NCBI GenBank assembly: GCA_963573305.1
Contig: OY754329.1
Coordinates: forward strand, 148,811,266-148,875,265
Reading direction: 5' to 3'
Length of the DNA: 64,000 nucleotides
Origin: Pyrrhosoma nymphula
Lineage: Eukaryota; Arthropoda; Insecta; Odonata; Coenagrionidae
The number at the start of each line of letters is the position of its first letter. The stretch's first letter is position 1. The notes below the pieces were generated by a model. That model worked only from the letters and a program-made list of their open reading frames with translations. It was not told the DNA's origin and made no database searches. The translations under genes and the position numbers were made by a program. Of this stretch, positions 36,033 to 47,799 are shown piece by piece.

Positions 36033-37254
36033 GGTAAACCCGTTGCTATCACTGCCGCTGCTGCCAGATGTCCTTGCACACAAATATACTGCTTTCAAAA
36101 AAGGAAAAACTGTATACGAAGCAGAATGTAAAATATGTGGAGCCGGAACTTACGTCTCAGTAGCCAATATATTTCCACGCGTCCTCTTTTGTTTAACTTT
36201 GCCCTCCTTTTTGAAGCTTTTTGTCCTCTTTTTTATACGTTTGCATCTGGTCCTTCTATTATCACCGCAATATTTTTGTAATACCGCAAAAAAACTTGGG
36301 TTGTGAGGACGTTTTCACCGTGGGGCAAATAAACGAATTAGTCAGGTTAAACGATCAAAAACGTATATTTATACAATTACCGAGAAGAACAGTCACAGAA
36401 AACTAAGTTTTTGCGTCATAAATATTGCTATATTTTCTTCATGCTCCTTGAAAATTCTTAAATTTTAAAATACGGATATGGTCTCCACCATAACCAGAGA
36501 TAAAGCCGCAAAATACACAAGTGTCGTGGATGTGAGGTCTTAAGAAGCAGAGGAAGGGAAGAGATTACAGTTTACACACATGGATGGTGAAGTGAGAGGA
36601 TAGCTATCTGAGAGGGATTAGCAGCGTTGCCCTGGGGGGCTATTCTGTACGGTCTCGGAATTTTCGAATGTCGGCAGCGACGAAATATTTACGTAACAGC
36701 CACGAAATTTTCAAATAGGGCCATTCAAAAGTTGAGGTTTGTCGGGGGCATTGACACCACATCCACGGAATTTCCCAGGTTCGACTGTGAGGAGTCATTG
36801 CTGAATAAGGCCTCTGAAATCCCTTAGGGCTCATTCCATGATTAGAATTCCATTTCGGCTTTTGCCCTGTTACCACCAAACCCTCCTCCTCTTCCCCCGG
36901 CCCCAAAATAATGTAGTCCGCGACACCCGACGTGGTGGCCTTGGGTCGCTAATGGGAAGACGAGGTTGCCCCGACGCGCAGACGTTCATCCTCGCGTAAG
37001 AGGTGTTTCGAAATGCATTTACTGCGACCCATTAGCGCTGTTGGCATAGAGGCGGGGAATTTTGTGTTCGAAAATTCATATTTTGCTTGTCTAGGTCGTC
37101 TCCTTTCGTAATATTTGAAAACTTAAGGTTCACCGTTTCTGGTCGTGTTCACTTCGGCGCTCTTGAGCATGGCACAAGCGCTCTTTCGCGGGTCGTAATC
37201 GAAGCAAAGTTCAAAGGTTCTAGCTTAAATTATTTTGCCTCACATCCAGGAAGT

Positions 37255-37470
37255 TACAGCTCTCGCGAAAGCTTATGGCGTTCGGATGCGCAGAAGAAGA
37301 CTTCGTGGAGGGGAAAAGTTTGGTGGAAGGGGTTGGGAAAAGGGACGTGGGGAAAGCGAAGACATGGCATTTGTGCCATGCATGAGTGCATTTAAAAAAA
37401 TGGAATTTGTATGACGCGGACAACACTAATGCCGCGCATCCGAACGCCATAAGCTTTCGCGAGAGCTGTA
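37255..37470. mobile_element. Inverted-repeat element with perfect 37-base arms
   Basis: Arms 37255-37291 and 37434-37470 are exact reverse complements, containing CTCTCGCGAAAGCTTATGGC and GTTCGGATGCGC. The 142-base middle has a small palindrome (CATGGCATTTGTGCCATG). Perfect arms suggest recent formation or gene conversion. No clear flanking duplication was seen. The open frames here are by-products. Confidence 0.75.
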
Positions 37471-40400
37471 CGTGACCACCTCAGACTTGGGCTAAAGTAA
37501 TGACCGTAAGAGAGCCGGGATGGGCAAACAGTTCGGGGCAATACGCACTCTAGTCGTACGTACTAACCTTTATAGTCATACCAATATTTACTTTGTTGTT
37601 TTTGTTACCTCCATTTTTGTTATTCATAATTTACTTGTATTAATTTATTTATTTTAATATACCCAATTTCAAAGACCTTGTGGCTGTTTTTGTGGTGAAC
37701 TTAAATAAATTAACACAGTGATAGGTCGTGGGGGCAAATTTCATTGTATAGGTATGTTGCTTACCATTTATAGATTCAAAATTTTAAAACATTCTTGCCT
37801 TTCTTAATAAACCTCTTTGACTGATTAATTCACTGCCCTTCGAGTTTCCACCAGAGTTTCGATGACAACGGCTACCGCCCATTTTTCTTTTGATACCTTC
37901 GGCCACACCTTCGGAATAGCGTTTCTTGTCCGCTTGAAGTCCCAAAGGTTTGCCCAACTTAAACTAATTGCAGTTTATTATTTATTCTAGGGTAGTCAAC
38001 AAGGCATTCCCAAAACTATTCCGCAGTCACAGATTTTAAGTTGAAGAGCCCAAACATTTTTCCAGAGCTTTAAAATTTATCTGCGAATATGCATGAAAAC
38101 TTAATCTCATTTTTTTGCTTGAGAAAATTATTTAAAAGGAGCAAATTGGGCATCCGATTTTGAATCATTATGTTGAAGTTGTGCGGAAACTGGTTTTCAG
38201 GGCACTCTAATTCCTAATAATTTGCCCATTAAAGAAGGGCTATGCCACGTGACGGCCGATGTGTAGACAGGTTGGTGACAAACCGGGCCGACAACACGCG
38301 CTGTTGCTGCACTGGTCTCGATCCCTCCTCGGAGTTGATACTGTGTTTGCCTCAGGATTGATATATTAGGTTAAAGGGTGTGACAAACCCTTAGCAGTTG
38401 GAACATATGAAAACACCCATTCCCATTTTTAATAATGAACGTTGAAATATGTTGTTACTGTTTGGGGTGCCTGAAAGAAGTATTTCTCATAGCACTGAAA
38501 AACTAAAGGAAATATATCAGCCAAAAGTTTTCACCGTCATCAATCGTTTGCTTCTCTCAGTTTTCCCACTTTCACCTACTACCCTTTATGCATTGGATAT
38601 AACAGAGTCGTTAGCTTCTCTTTTGACCCCTGATTATGTTGCAATCATTTCTGAAAGTTGATTTGTGAATAATTGTGCCATATCCCTCTAACGTTTTATT
38701 ATCTTGATATTGGTTGACTGAAGAAAGAGATAGTCCGACTTAAAGTCGTGACGGAATGTCATCTTCAGATTTCTTCCCTCTATGATTAATTCGGTCATCT
38801 CTATTTTCGTACTATAATAGCAATGGAGTTGAAAATTCTCCATCAAACGCCATGCCTGTAATTCCGTTAACGTATTTATAGTTTCTCCGAGTTTCTTCGG
38901 CAGTTTCTTCCAGATTCTTCTCCCTCTGTTTTCTAAACGAGGTACCGCGACGTTATGGCTTTCTTACTGAAATTTTCACCCAGTCATGTTAGTCCTTAAT
39001 ATGTTTTATGTTTGATTTCAGTTAATTAAATAGACGTTTTACGTTACATTACGCATTGGACTAGTTCTTGAAAGCTGCGCCATTGAACTGAGCTAATCTT
39101 TCACCTGACAGAAGATGTTGGGTGAAAGTTTGGATAATAAAAAAGTTGCTTGGATCAATAAAGCTGAGGTCTGTTCCCCAGCTCATCAAAGTATGATTTT
39201 AATGAACAATTTATTTCATTATTAGCCAATAAAAACTGCAAGAAAGATAATGTGCGTCTGTAATTTAAAAATCATTTCTTTATTGGCCACAGCTTTCGGC
39301 AATGACGGAAAATTTGATATACGAATACGAACACGTACAACCATGGCCTGGCTGATGAAAAATCACCCAGGCGGGATTTATCACAACGACTTGAAAACGT
39401 AAGTGAACCTTAAATTTCTCTTTTATTTCCCCGGAAAATGGTTTCACAGACAGAATCCTCAACCCATTTGCACATCGCACGGATAAATAATGACGAATCT
39501 CTGTGGTGTTTCCACTTATTTCCTCTTTATCATGAGCTGGAGTCCTCGCAGCCCATCCGTAATTCCACGCGACTCACGACGAAACTTGAATTCCTGGTGC
39601 CTTGACCCTATCCTGGCCGTATAAGGACGATCGCAAGGAAATGACTGACGACAGGTTTACTAGCCAGCCAAATTGTCGAAACCATGGCTTTAACGCGAGC
39701 TCTCAAATCTCACCATCTCGAAGACTAACCTTGACTAAATTGCTTCGCTTTAGAGTGATGAGAAATGAGTGCATCAATCATGGTGGAAGTTAGATTCATA
39801 CGAGGGATGGTTACTTCACCGGTCTGCGGAAAGGAGTTCCGGCGTTCCCTAGTCACTCGCTCGCTTGCTGCCGGCCCTTTCGATGATCGGCCTCTTTCCT
39901 AAGCGAGGGGGTCTGTTCACAGTCTTCTTCTTCTTCCCCGCTTTCTCACTAGGCTCAAGGCTGTTTCATTCAGTAACCTGTCCTTTTTACCGTGATACGA
40001 GTCTTACTCGTATGTCTTATTAACCGGAACCGATGAGTGTACCAATGGCTGGCTGTGATGCAATTACATTGTGACACCAAATATTTATCTAAAAATCAAG
40101 AAGCATAAGATATATCGGAACGGGACATGCCATTCAAAAGAAAAAAAGTTGAAAACATGAAAAAACTATACATCTTGGAATTGATGACGTATTTACACAA
40201 AATAATATGGCCGCAAAGTATAGGTATAAAAAAGTGTCGCTGCCAGCTAAAAATTTGTGGAGCTCGACACAATTGTGCGAGGAGTTGGCGAGAATACTCA
40301 TTTGAAAGCGCTAGGGTCTTTCAGGGAAATTAAACTACGATACAAACAATTTATGAATGTTAAAAAAATGTCGATCGTTTTCATTAATTGACACCAAATT

Positions 40401-41559
40401 TAAGGCACTGGAAAGAAAAAAAACGTTTAGGCGGTCAATAAAACTCGACTGGAGGCGGCATATGAGTCTGACTATCTGACTTTTTTTAAACTGAAGGTTC
40501 ATGCCCCACAGTTATTATAAATTAAATCTAAATACATTCAACTCGAAAATTAATCACAGCAAAAGCAGAAAAGTGATTATGAAATGTAAAAAATAACAAA
40601 GAGTGAATCATATTCATTATTTAATTGGGCATACTCCTTACCATACACCCTTGGGTCAACTCTGAACCCGATCACCTGAAAGTGAGATGAGGCCGTTTTT
40701 CGCCGTAAAATTCGCGTACCATGATGATACACCAGAGGATAACATCAAGGCTTACCGCCCGAAACGATGTCAATCTTTTAAAATTTCCCCAGCAGTAATT
40801 ATTCATATAATTTAGCTCAGATTCAAAAATTTTGCAAGAATTCATAATTTCTTAATTCAGCTAGGTTCACAAAAATTGAAATACGGCATAACACGAAATA
40901 CTCTTAACGAAATGTATCAAATTATCAGAAGATACGATTATCAATTAAAGCATAATTTACATGATGCACAACTGGCAGGAGAAGAGTTTTGAAAATAATG
41001 GTAATGCAAGGATAGGTGCAGTAATACAAATACTGGAGAAAAAATAGTCTAGTAGCTACACTAATTCGTCACCCATTTGTGTATTTCACACGTTTAACTA
41101 GGAGAATAAAATAGGAGGGGAGCATAATGGATTCGATTATGAAGATATATATCCCGACTGAGCCACATATTTGTTAGGGAATATTTACCTTGAAGGGGAA
41201 GATGAAAGGAGTTTAGAAAATAGTTCTCTCCCTCAAGTATAACCTCTGTGCGGTTTCTAAAGCACAGATTTCAGCGCATCAAAATTACTAAATCACTCTA
41301 GAAGAAAAATTTATAACTTTTTATTAAGTACCGCATATAATTTAAATCAGCATGTTGTAAAGGGCATTATTTGTCTGGCAAATTCTACACTCATACCGTT
41401 GACCATTAACTCTAGTACAGTCATTCACCGGAAGCACTAATGGATGGCTCTTGAGAAACCACGTCGCATGTTTGGTTTGAACCTCTCACTCTTTCCGGTG
41501 AAAAAAAAACTTCGACTACCAGTTGCTGGTCCAGACAGTCCTTGACTTTCAAGCAATTA
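37471..41559. other. Intronic sequence, nothing recognised
   Basis: AT-rich with chance frames. A GC-richer tRNA-like trace lies near 38260-38340 but is too weak to call. Confidence 0.45.
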
Positions 41560-42186
41560 CATTGTCTTTTCCTTCAGGGATTCACCCTCTCAAACCGCAA
41601 CCGATTCTTTTCCGGGTCCGAGAAAAGCATTCAGTGTTCAACGACAGCAGGGCATTTCCTCGCCCTTCAAGGCATTCTGGCTAAGTATGCACGCTCTTCC
41701 CTTGATAACCCGCCCACACGCGTCCCTGACCAACCCCGCCTGTTTCTCACTACTCAAGTTAGACAAGCATTTTCGGCTACGAGACTTGCTCCGCTTTTCC
41801 ACCCGTTGAAGACTGACTGCGCGCGAACACCTTCCTTTCGCTTTTCGGGCGATCCTTGATTTTTTCCCAGAGTGAGAGAGAGAGAGAGGGAGTCGCTCAA
41901 ATCCACACTCATATGAGAGGAATTCTTGCGGAGTCACCATTACATCTCTCTCCGTTCTTTCCGGGCGTCCGCCTTGACGCTGGGGGCGGAGGGGGATGGG
42001 GGTTGGAGGGGGGGACAGAGTTGGACACGGCGGAGCATACACCCCCCCACGCTTCCTTCTTCGTCTCCAGCCGAAGGACTGCCAATGACCCTGAAGGAAG
42101 CTGGAGAGTCTTGAGAGCGCAAGGAAAAAGCCGTCACGTCCCCCTCTCCCCGCCCAGGAGCGAATTAAATTCTTTCGGACGCGCCC
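41560..42186. other. GC-rich intronic patch before TTAA element copy 2
   Basis: Contains long open frames on both strands (for example 41638-42042) because stops are rare in GC-rich DNA. It also has a GA microsatellite at 41874-41890. No protein family is recognised. Confidence 0.4.
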
Positions 42187-42365
42187 TTAAGGTAGTTTGA
42201 GCGAGATTTTTCTATAGCCATAAAAGAGACAATTTTCGCATTGAAGTTTGAAATTTAATTTGTTCGCATCATTGAGAAAATGTATTACTTATTCCTACTT
42301 GTTCTATATCAATATATTATTAAATATAACTTCTTCCTAAAAAGCCCTCAAAAATCCACACCTTG

Positions 42366-43175
42366 TTAACTTAACTGGCTAAAGCACTCGGCACGAAATC
42401 AAAGGATCCGGGTTCAAATCCCGAAAATTGCAATATTTACCAATGAGAGAGAAGAGCGCCTTTTTGAAATAATATCCACTGTGATTGTTTTTTTATAGAG
42501 AATATAAATGTTCCTCTAACCAGCTTGATCACATCATTCTTTATCAAATGTGTAATGACTTTTTTTATCATCTTTCATTTTCTTCATATCCTGTCTCTCA
42601 CTGTATACGTAAACCCGTTTGGACAAATCTTTCGTGAAATTAGTGCGATATTCCACAGAGGAAAAACCATTTGCCTTTACCGGTGAATGATTTTTCCTCT
42701 GTGGAATATCACACTAATGTGCACTTTTTTATGTATTTTTTGTATTACTAGTACGGTCATGCTTAGGTTATTCTCTCATCAGCTCCTCATTTTATTGCAT
42801 TATTTCACAATTTACTATCTTTTTTTTCTGTTTCGTTTGCAGTTTTGCCGCTGCATGAATTTTCATTCCATTGCATTTTATTTGTGGTCCATTTGTAAAA
42901 CTATGTCTTTTCAATGGGTGAAGGAGACTGTTGTCGATGATGAAAGAAAGGAAGGTAGGTCAGTAGTTAGGCAGGTAGGTGGGGCGGGCCATACGTTGAG
43001 GAGGCCGATCCCAAGGGGCTGGATACCGCAAGCTCTCGGCCCCAATTCTCACCGCCGTTGCCCGCCCGGACCTATGAAGGTAATAATGAGAGAACAGGCA
43101 CTTGCGAGTGACTCCGTAAAATGTTATTCCGTGGCCAGTCCCGGTATCCTCAAAACTTGTCAAATATATTACTAT
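42366..43175 (+). mobile_element. tRNA-derived SINE, family A, rearranged copy
   Basis: A tRNA-like head at 42366-42424 (B-box GGTTCAAATCC at 42411-42421) is separated from its tail. The first tail part (TTTTTCCTCTGTGGAAT) is at 42691-42707. The last part (GGCACTTGCGAGTGACTCCG, then GGCCAGTCCCGGTATC) resumes at 43098-43172 after about 370 bases of other DNA. It is nested in the TTAA-type element 42187-43630. Confidence 0.6.
42640..42716. repeat. Inverted duplication of the SINE tail
   Basis: TTAGTGCGATATTCCACAGA (from 42640) and its partner ending TATCACACTAA (to 42716) form 32-base arms with two mismatches. The loop is 14 bases. The arms are the SINE family A tail motif, so the hairpin may have arisen from two opposed tails. 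Confidence 0.7.
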
Positions 43176-44886
43176 ACATCACGGAAAAACCCCATTCTAT
43201 ATGACTGGACTTCTCAATAATCAACTATATATGTTTACAAATGTGAGGCTTTAACTTGACTTATTTTTAACATTTCATTCGCTGTTAACCAAATCAAAAT
43301 CGAAGGTTAATTTGATATTTTTAGAGACTATTACGGTAAGTACCCGATTTCTTTTTACAATTAAGAAATAACAATACGAACTACATACTGTTTCATATCT
43401 GACCTGATCCTTGCGTCAGAACTTCATTTTTCAATAATGTCTTTCTGGAGCGCGCAGTCATACCACATCTCATTGAAAAAAGGTTTAAAATTTTTGATAC
43501 TATCTTAAAAATTATTCCAATTAGTGGTATATTTTTTAAATATCATTAGCAATTTGACATCTCCCTCTTTAAAATGAGGCCGAATTCATAAAATATTGTG
43601 TGGAATGATATCTCGGTTAAACTACCTTAAAGCTAAGGAATGTTATCAACAAAAGAGGATTCAAGGCAACCTGGTGTGAAGCGGGTTGGGATATACTGGT
43701 GGAATTTCAACCCCACATTTCCCATGTACTCGTCGTAACGATAGTGAGGGCGACCATATGGCGATATTCAAGAATATAAGAGATGAAGTAGCGTGGCAGG
43801 GGAAAAATGAAACTGTAAAATAAATTTAGGTGTACGGTTACAATTGTAATATAAGTGTCATGCTAACATTCGTTGTTTGGCTAGATATTTTGGGAGGCGA
43901 TGGTCAATGATGATATCCGGAAAACCATAAAAATAGATTTAACAAGTACATACATATTTACATGCACAATCGCAGGAGTTTCAAATACCTATGCAGGTGT
44001 CATAGCGATGTGTTTACTTCAAAAGTGCACAATAAAGGGATCAGTATTACAATAAATCATTATTCAAGACAATACTTCGATAAGAAGTGTATCCGCAGTG
44101 CACAAACAAGATAATTTGATTCGTACTTTTCTTATTTAAACTATTTCTGAGCGATATTGCTCCAAAATTATCACTAAATAAAGCAGGCAGAAGTTATCTT
44201 TTCGGAGGTCGTTGGAAAATTTTCACCGGCTGAAAAACATGTTTGTCTCAAGAAGCTGAGAGCGTGAGTACGTGACTTTTGTTTTCTGCATAGCTTTTCT
44301 CCATGAAAGCTTACGCAAAATACGTTCTGCCTTGGATCTCTTATTTGAGAGAAAGATAAAAACGAAACTGAAGGTAGTTACAATTCTCAAAAGCTTAGAA
44401 GCCTCCTCCGCTCAAATATCATGCCTATTTAACAGATAATCGTCGAGTAGAAAGGAGATTAAAAAATAAATGGCAGGCATTAATAAAACGGTAACTGGAG
44501 TTAGAGCGATAAGTAGCATTATTAAATCACTCGAGCGCAAAGGGCGGAACAAACCGTAAATCTTTGAAAACAACCGCCTAGAAAAATGGCTCTTAAGTGA
44601 ATGGATTTAACTGGATTACCTGAAGGTTGCCTGTCTATTCAACTGTCTTCATGTTTTACGATCAACTTCCTTTTTGGTTCAGTGCTTACACTATATTCTG
44701 AAATACTTGGAAAATTATCCACGACATTAAATAACAACTAAATAACGGTTTTGAGACCGAGCCATTTGTACCTTTGCAGCTTGAAACTCTCGCTAACTGG
44801 AGCTTCTCATACATGATAGCAAAGAAAATAGAGGACTAGCATTTGACGAAGTTAAAAAGACAAAGCACTAGTCACTACCTTGCCAA

Positions 44887-45075
44887 CTAAATATTTTGAC
44901 AACATTTGATGACACCCGGACTAGCCACGGTATTATCTTTACAGAGTCACCCACGCAAGTGCACATAAATGCGAAAATTCCACAGAGGAAAAATCATTCT
45001 TCTTGACTGGGACTCGAACCCCTGATCCCTTGATACCGCGCCGAGAGCTTTAGCCATTTAAGCTACCGAGGCTCG
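44887..45075 (-). mobile_element. tRNA-derived SINE, family A, intact-looking copy
   Basis: On the minus strand a tRNA-like head has an A-box-like TAGCTTAAATGG (near 45066-45054) and a B-box GGTTCGAGTCC (45020-45010). The tail follows with TTTTTCCTCTGTGGAAT, GTGCACTTGCGTGGGTGACT and ACCGTGGCTAGTCCGGGTGT. The same tail occurs in the insert at 42690-43172, which defines a family. It has no cloverleaf-competent acceptor stem, so it is not a working tRNA gene. Confidence 0.7.
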
Positions 45076-45458
45076 TCGCTACTCGATCGTAATTTGTAGA
45101 GATACCTCAAGGTAGGTTTCAGGGAGAATTTATGGTACTGTCGTCGTCCCACTTTTCTACTTTCATACGGTGAATGAGCATATCTCAATAACATAGAAAA
45201 ATTTCAAATATGCTTTGTTATCCGCACAAATAAACAATAGCCATTACGACTGGTCACTTTCATAACTCTATATATTACTGCGATTACAATGAAGCGTAAG
45301 AAGTCCTGGAAAGCTGTACAGACTATTTTGTCTCTCATGAGTACTTCCGTTTATGTAGAGTCAACAAGTAACTGCGATGGAATTTCTTGCCTCAAGTTTT
45401 ATGGATTTCTATCTCTAGCACCACTCATTCATCACCACCCGGATACCTATAGATACCA

Positions 45459-45481
45459 AGCCACCTAGTAACTAGGTGGCT
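45459..45481. repeat. Short palindrome
   Basis: AGCCACCTAGT and ACTAGGTGGCT with one base between them. Too short to classify. Confidence 0.5.
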
Positions 45482-46557
45482 TTGACTGATCCCAAACGAT
45501 ATGCCAATTCTTTGCCTCCACCCTCGTCAACTCAGCACACTCCCTTGAATTGCGGCCTTCGACATCCTGCCACTGATTTGATCTTCCATTTTTTACGATC
45601 AACTGCCTTTTTGTTTCTTTTCTCTCCCCCCATTCTCATCCCTTTCTGCCCTCTTGGTATCTTCTTCCTTCTTCATCCTTCTAAATATCCACTCCTAAAA
45701 AAACACCTTCAAACTCATCATCTTAACAGAATAAAATAAGGCATTGGAAGCACAAAACGCTAGGTTCCACCCTAAATCCTTTACTAATCTTTTACAAACG
45801 TCTTTATACAAATAAAACTGATGATATCAGGTCTGACATCGTGGAAATGATGGATATGTTGAGTCTTAATTCAATGTTCGTGCCATCAATTCCTACTTTG
45901 TAAAATCCTTTCACCGCTGCCATTCTTTTCCTTGTTTTCAACTACTATGCGCATTGTACGTGAAGTAGGTAAATTAACTAGTCGAATAAGCTGCTCGTAA
46001 ATCACAGCGTCTACTTTCCTTTCTATTTCTTAAATTCATATTACCAATGGATTAACTTCATCAGATCCCTAATACTTCCACGTGTATTCTATTTCTTGGT
46101 GTTACAATATTTCTCAAACATGCAGAGATATTTATTCAATATCTGAAGATATTTCTTCAATACTTAACAAAAAGACTCCATAGTACCTTACGCATGTAAT
46201 TGCACTCGATTATGGCCCACTGTAATCCTCGTACGACACCAATCGAAATAAAACAAAAGATTGGAAATTTAACTAAGTAGAGGTGTATGAAAATTTCAAA
46301 TCTCAGTTGCTTTTTCTAAATTTTAATATTATTTGCTTGAATAACGCGTCAAGTGCACTCAAATATGGCTGCTGCCAATAGCTGAGATAATGTTTACCTT
46401 CAGAATGTATTATTTTTTTAACTTTGTCTAAAATGTTTTTCGTTACAAAAAATTATCCAAATACGCGAACTGATCAGTGATCCTGAACTATCCGAAGCCC
46501 TCCACCTTTCCATTTTTCCAGGACAAATCTAGTGAGAAAGCGGGTGGAGAGCGTAAC

Positions 46558-47095
46558 TTACGGTAATTCAAGCGAGATTATTTATGGCTATGATTGAATT
46601 ATATTTTAAAATTTAAGCCCTTTTAGGATTATGACTAAATATAGTCCTATTAATGGCGTAAAAACGTTCATACAATTAAAATTCTCGGTAATTCACGAAA
46701 CATATACATTTATGGTTTACAGTTAACTTATTAGTTTCCCATCGTATGCTGAAAACACCTTCATAACAGGAGTTTTCTCTGCCACTTTAATTAGAGCAAT
46801 GCGGTGAAAATTAAAGTTATTTTTTTAAATTTATAAATACACAAACTATTCACCGTTACATATCTTACGCACTCTATGCGTCAGAACTTCATCTATATCA
46901 TATTTTTCTCTCTAGAGCGCACTCCTGTTCTCCATCCTATGGAATAAAGCTTCTTACCTTAGAGAAATATTTCGACAGGTATTGAAAAAAGTGGTTGATG
47001 CTTTGGTATCATTAGAAAAAATAGATCTTGTTCATTGAAATGAGACTAAACTCGTTGAACTTTGTATGTAGAGATACCTCGCTCTAAGTACTTGA
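46558..47095. mobile_element. TTAA-target element, copy 3 (diverged)
   Basis: It starts TTACGGTAATTCAAGCGAGA and ends ATACCTCGCTCTAAGTACTT. Both are diverged forms of the family ends, and the length of about 538 bases agrees with copy 1. It shares GCGTCAGAACTTCAT, CTCTAGAGCGCACTC and a GGTATCATTAGAAAAAATAG tract with its relatives. The target duplication is no longer clean (TTAC and TTGAA), so this is an older copy. Confidence 0.7.
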
Positions 47096-47566
47096 ACCAC
47101 AGCAGTACTTTAATTCGTAGCAACATTCAGAATATTCGTCCAGACTAGGAAAGCAATCGGGGAGTGAGTAACCACCGATGACTGTAGGCCGCTCTTTCCT
47201 TTGGGCGTGGCCAGCTTGAATAAAGAGGAGAAGGTAGGTGAAGGACGTTCTCTTTCTCTCAAGGGGCCGACCGTGCTTCCGCGAGAACCGCTTGGGAAGA
47301 AGAAAGGTGGGAGAGAGAGAGAGTTTGTTGGTCGTATAAAAAAGGAAAATATAAAAGAGCCCTCTGGTCGAGGACAAGCGAGCCGAGGAAGGCGATAATT
47401 CTACAGGAGACAGAATGGGGTTTAACTGCGGTGGCGTGAGGTGAGAGGTTGTGTTTACTGTTTAGTGACTCCGGAAAAGTAAATTTCCCGCCTCATAAGA
47501 TTAATTACGCTCGCCCTTAAGACCAGCCGATTGACAATAATCAGAAGCGAAATTGCAGGCATTCTC

Positions 47567-47760
47567 TTCAAAGGCAAGTTAAGCGAGATATAAATACACA
47601 GAAATGAATTTGGACCAGTCATAACGAAATAGACCTCGTCTTTTCAATGATACCAGTATGATTCAAGATTCAAAATAAAATTAGAATTAGCCTTTGTCTT
47701 TACCATGAATAAATATTCACTAAATCTACCTTTTAGTCTTTAATGTAGTCAAAAGGCATC
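47567..47760. mobile_element. Fragment of the TTAA-target family, inverted
   Basis: Read on the minus strand this segment ends in GGTATCATTGAAAAGACGAG and ATATCTCGCTTAAC, matching the right part of copy 3. The other end was not located. It is probably a truncated, inverted copy about 470 bases from copy 3. Confidence 0.45.
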
Positions 47761-47799
47761 GAGGAATATTTTTTTTTGACACATTAAGGCGAAATCCAA

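Larger units (their letters stand above)
29841..36258 (+). pseudogene. hAT-type transposon remnant interrupted by the Jockey insertion
   Basis: The left part starts TAGGGTTACCAGACGTCTGG at 29841, with repeats of GTCCTCTTTT and TTGTCCG, like known hAT termini. A start codon at 30210 opens MYKCKSTFH, the typical beginning of a hAT transposase BED zinc finger. After the inserted DNA the same domain appears to resume at 36067-36170 (LAHKYTAFKKGK, then EAECKICGAGTYVSVAN), with the paired cysteines of the finger. Sequence then jumps to a right end near 36200-36258 (GTCCTCTTTT, CATCTGG), so most of the transposase body is deleted. No clear 8-base target duplication was found. The two halves differ by a frame, so the gene is dead. 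Confidence 0.6.
42187..43630. mobile_element. TTAA-target element, copy 2, with nested insert
   Basis: The ends are TTAAGGTAGTTTGAGCGAGA at 42187 and ATATCTCGGTTAAACTACC plus TTAA at 43630. It is about 880 bases longer than copy 1. The extra DNA, roughly 42360-43200, holds a broken tRNA-derived SINE. Shared internal boxes are TTTCTGGAGCGCGCAG near 43443 and AAAATGAGGCCGAATTCAT near 43571. A 177-residue open frame at 42687-43220 crosses the insert and matches no protein I know; I treat it as chance. Confidence 0.82.

Noticed and set aside
41638..42042. 134-residue minus-strand open frame in the GC-rich patch
   Set aside because: Frames are open on both strands from composition; low-complexity Pro/Ser/Arg content.
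42687..43220. 177-residue plus-strand open frame
   Set aside because: It spans several unrelated repeat pieces (SINE tail and TTAA element) and resembles no protein.
45000..45075. Possible functional tRNA gene
   Set aside because: A and B boxes are present but the acceptor stem does not pair, and the sequence continues into a SINE tail found elsewhere.
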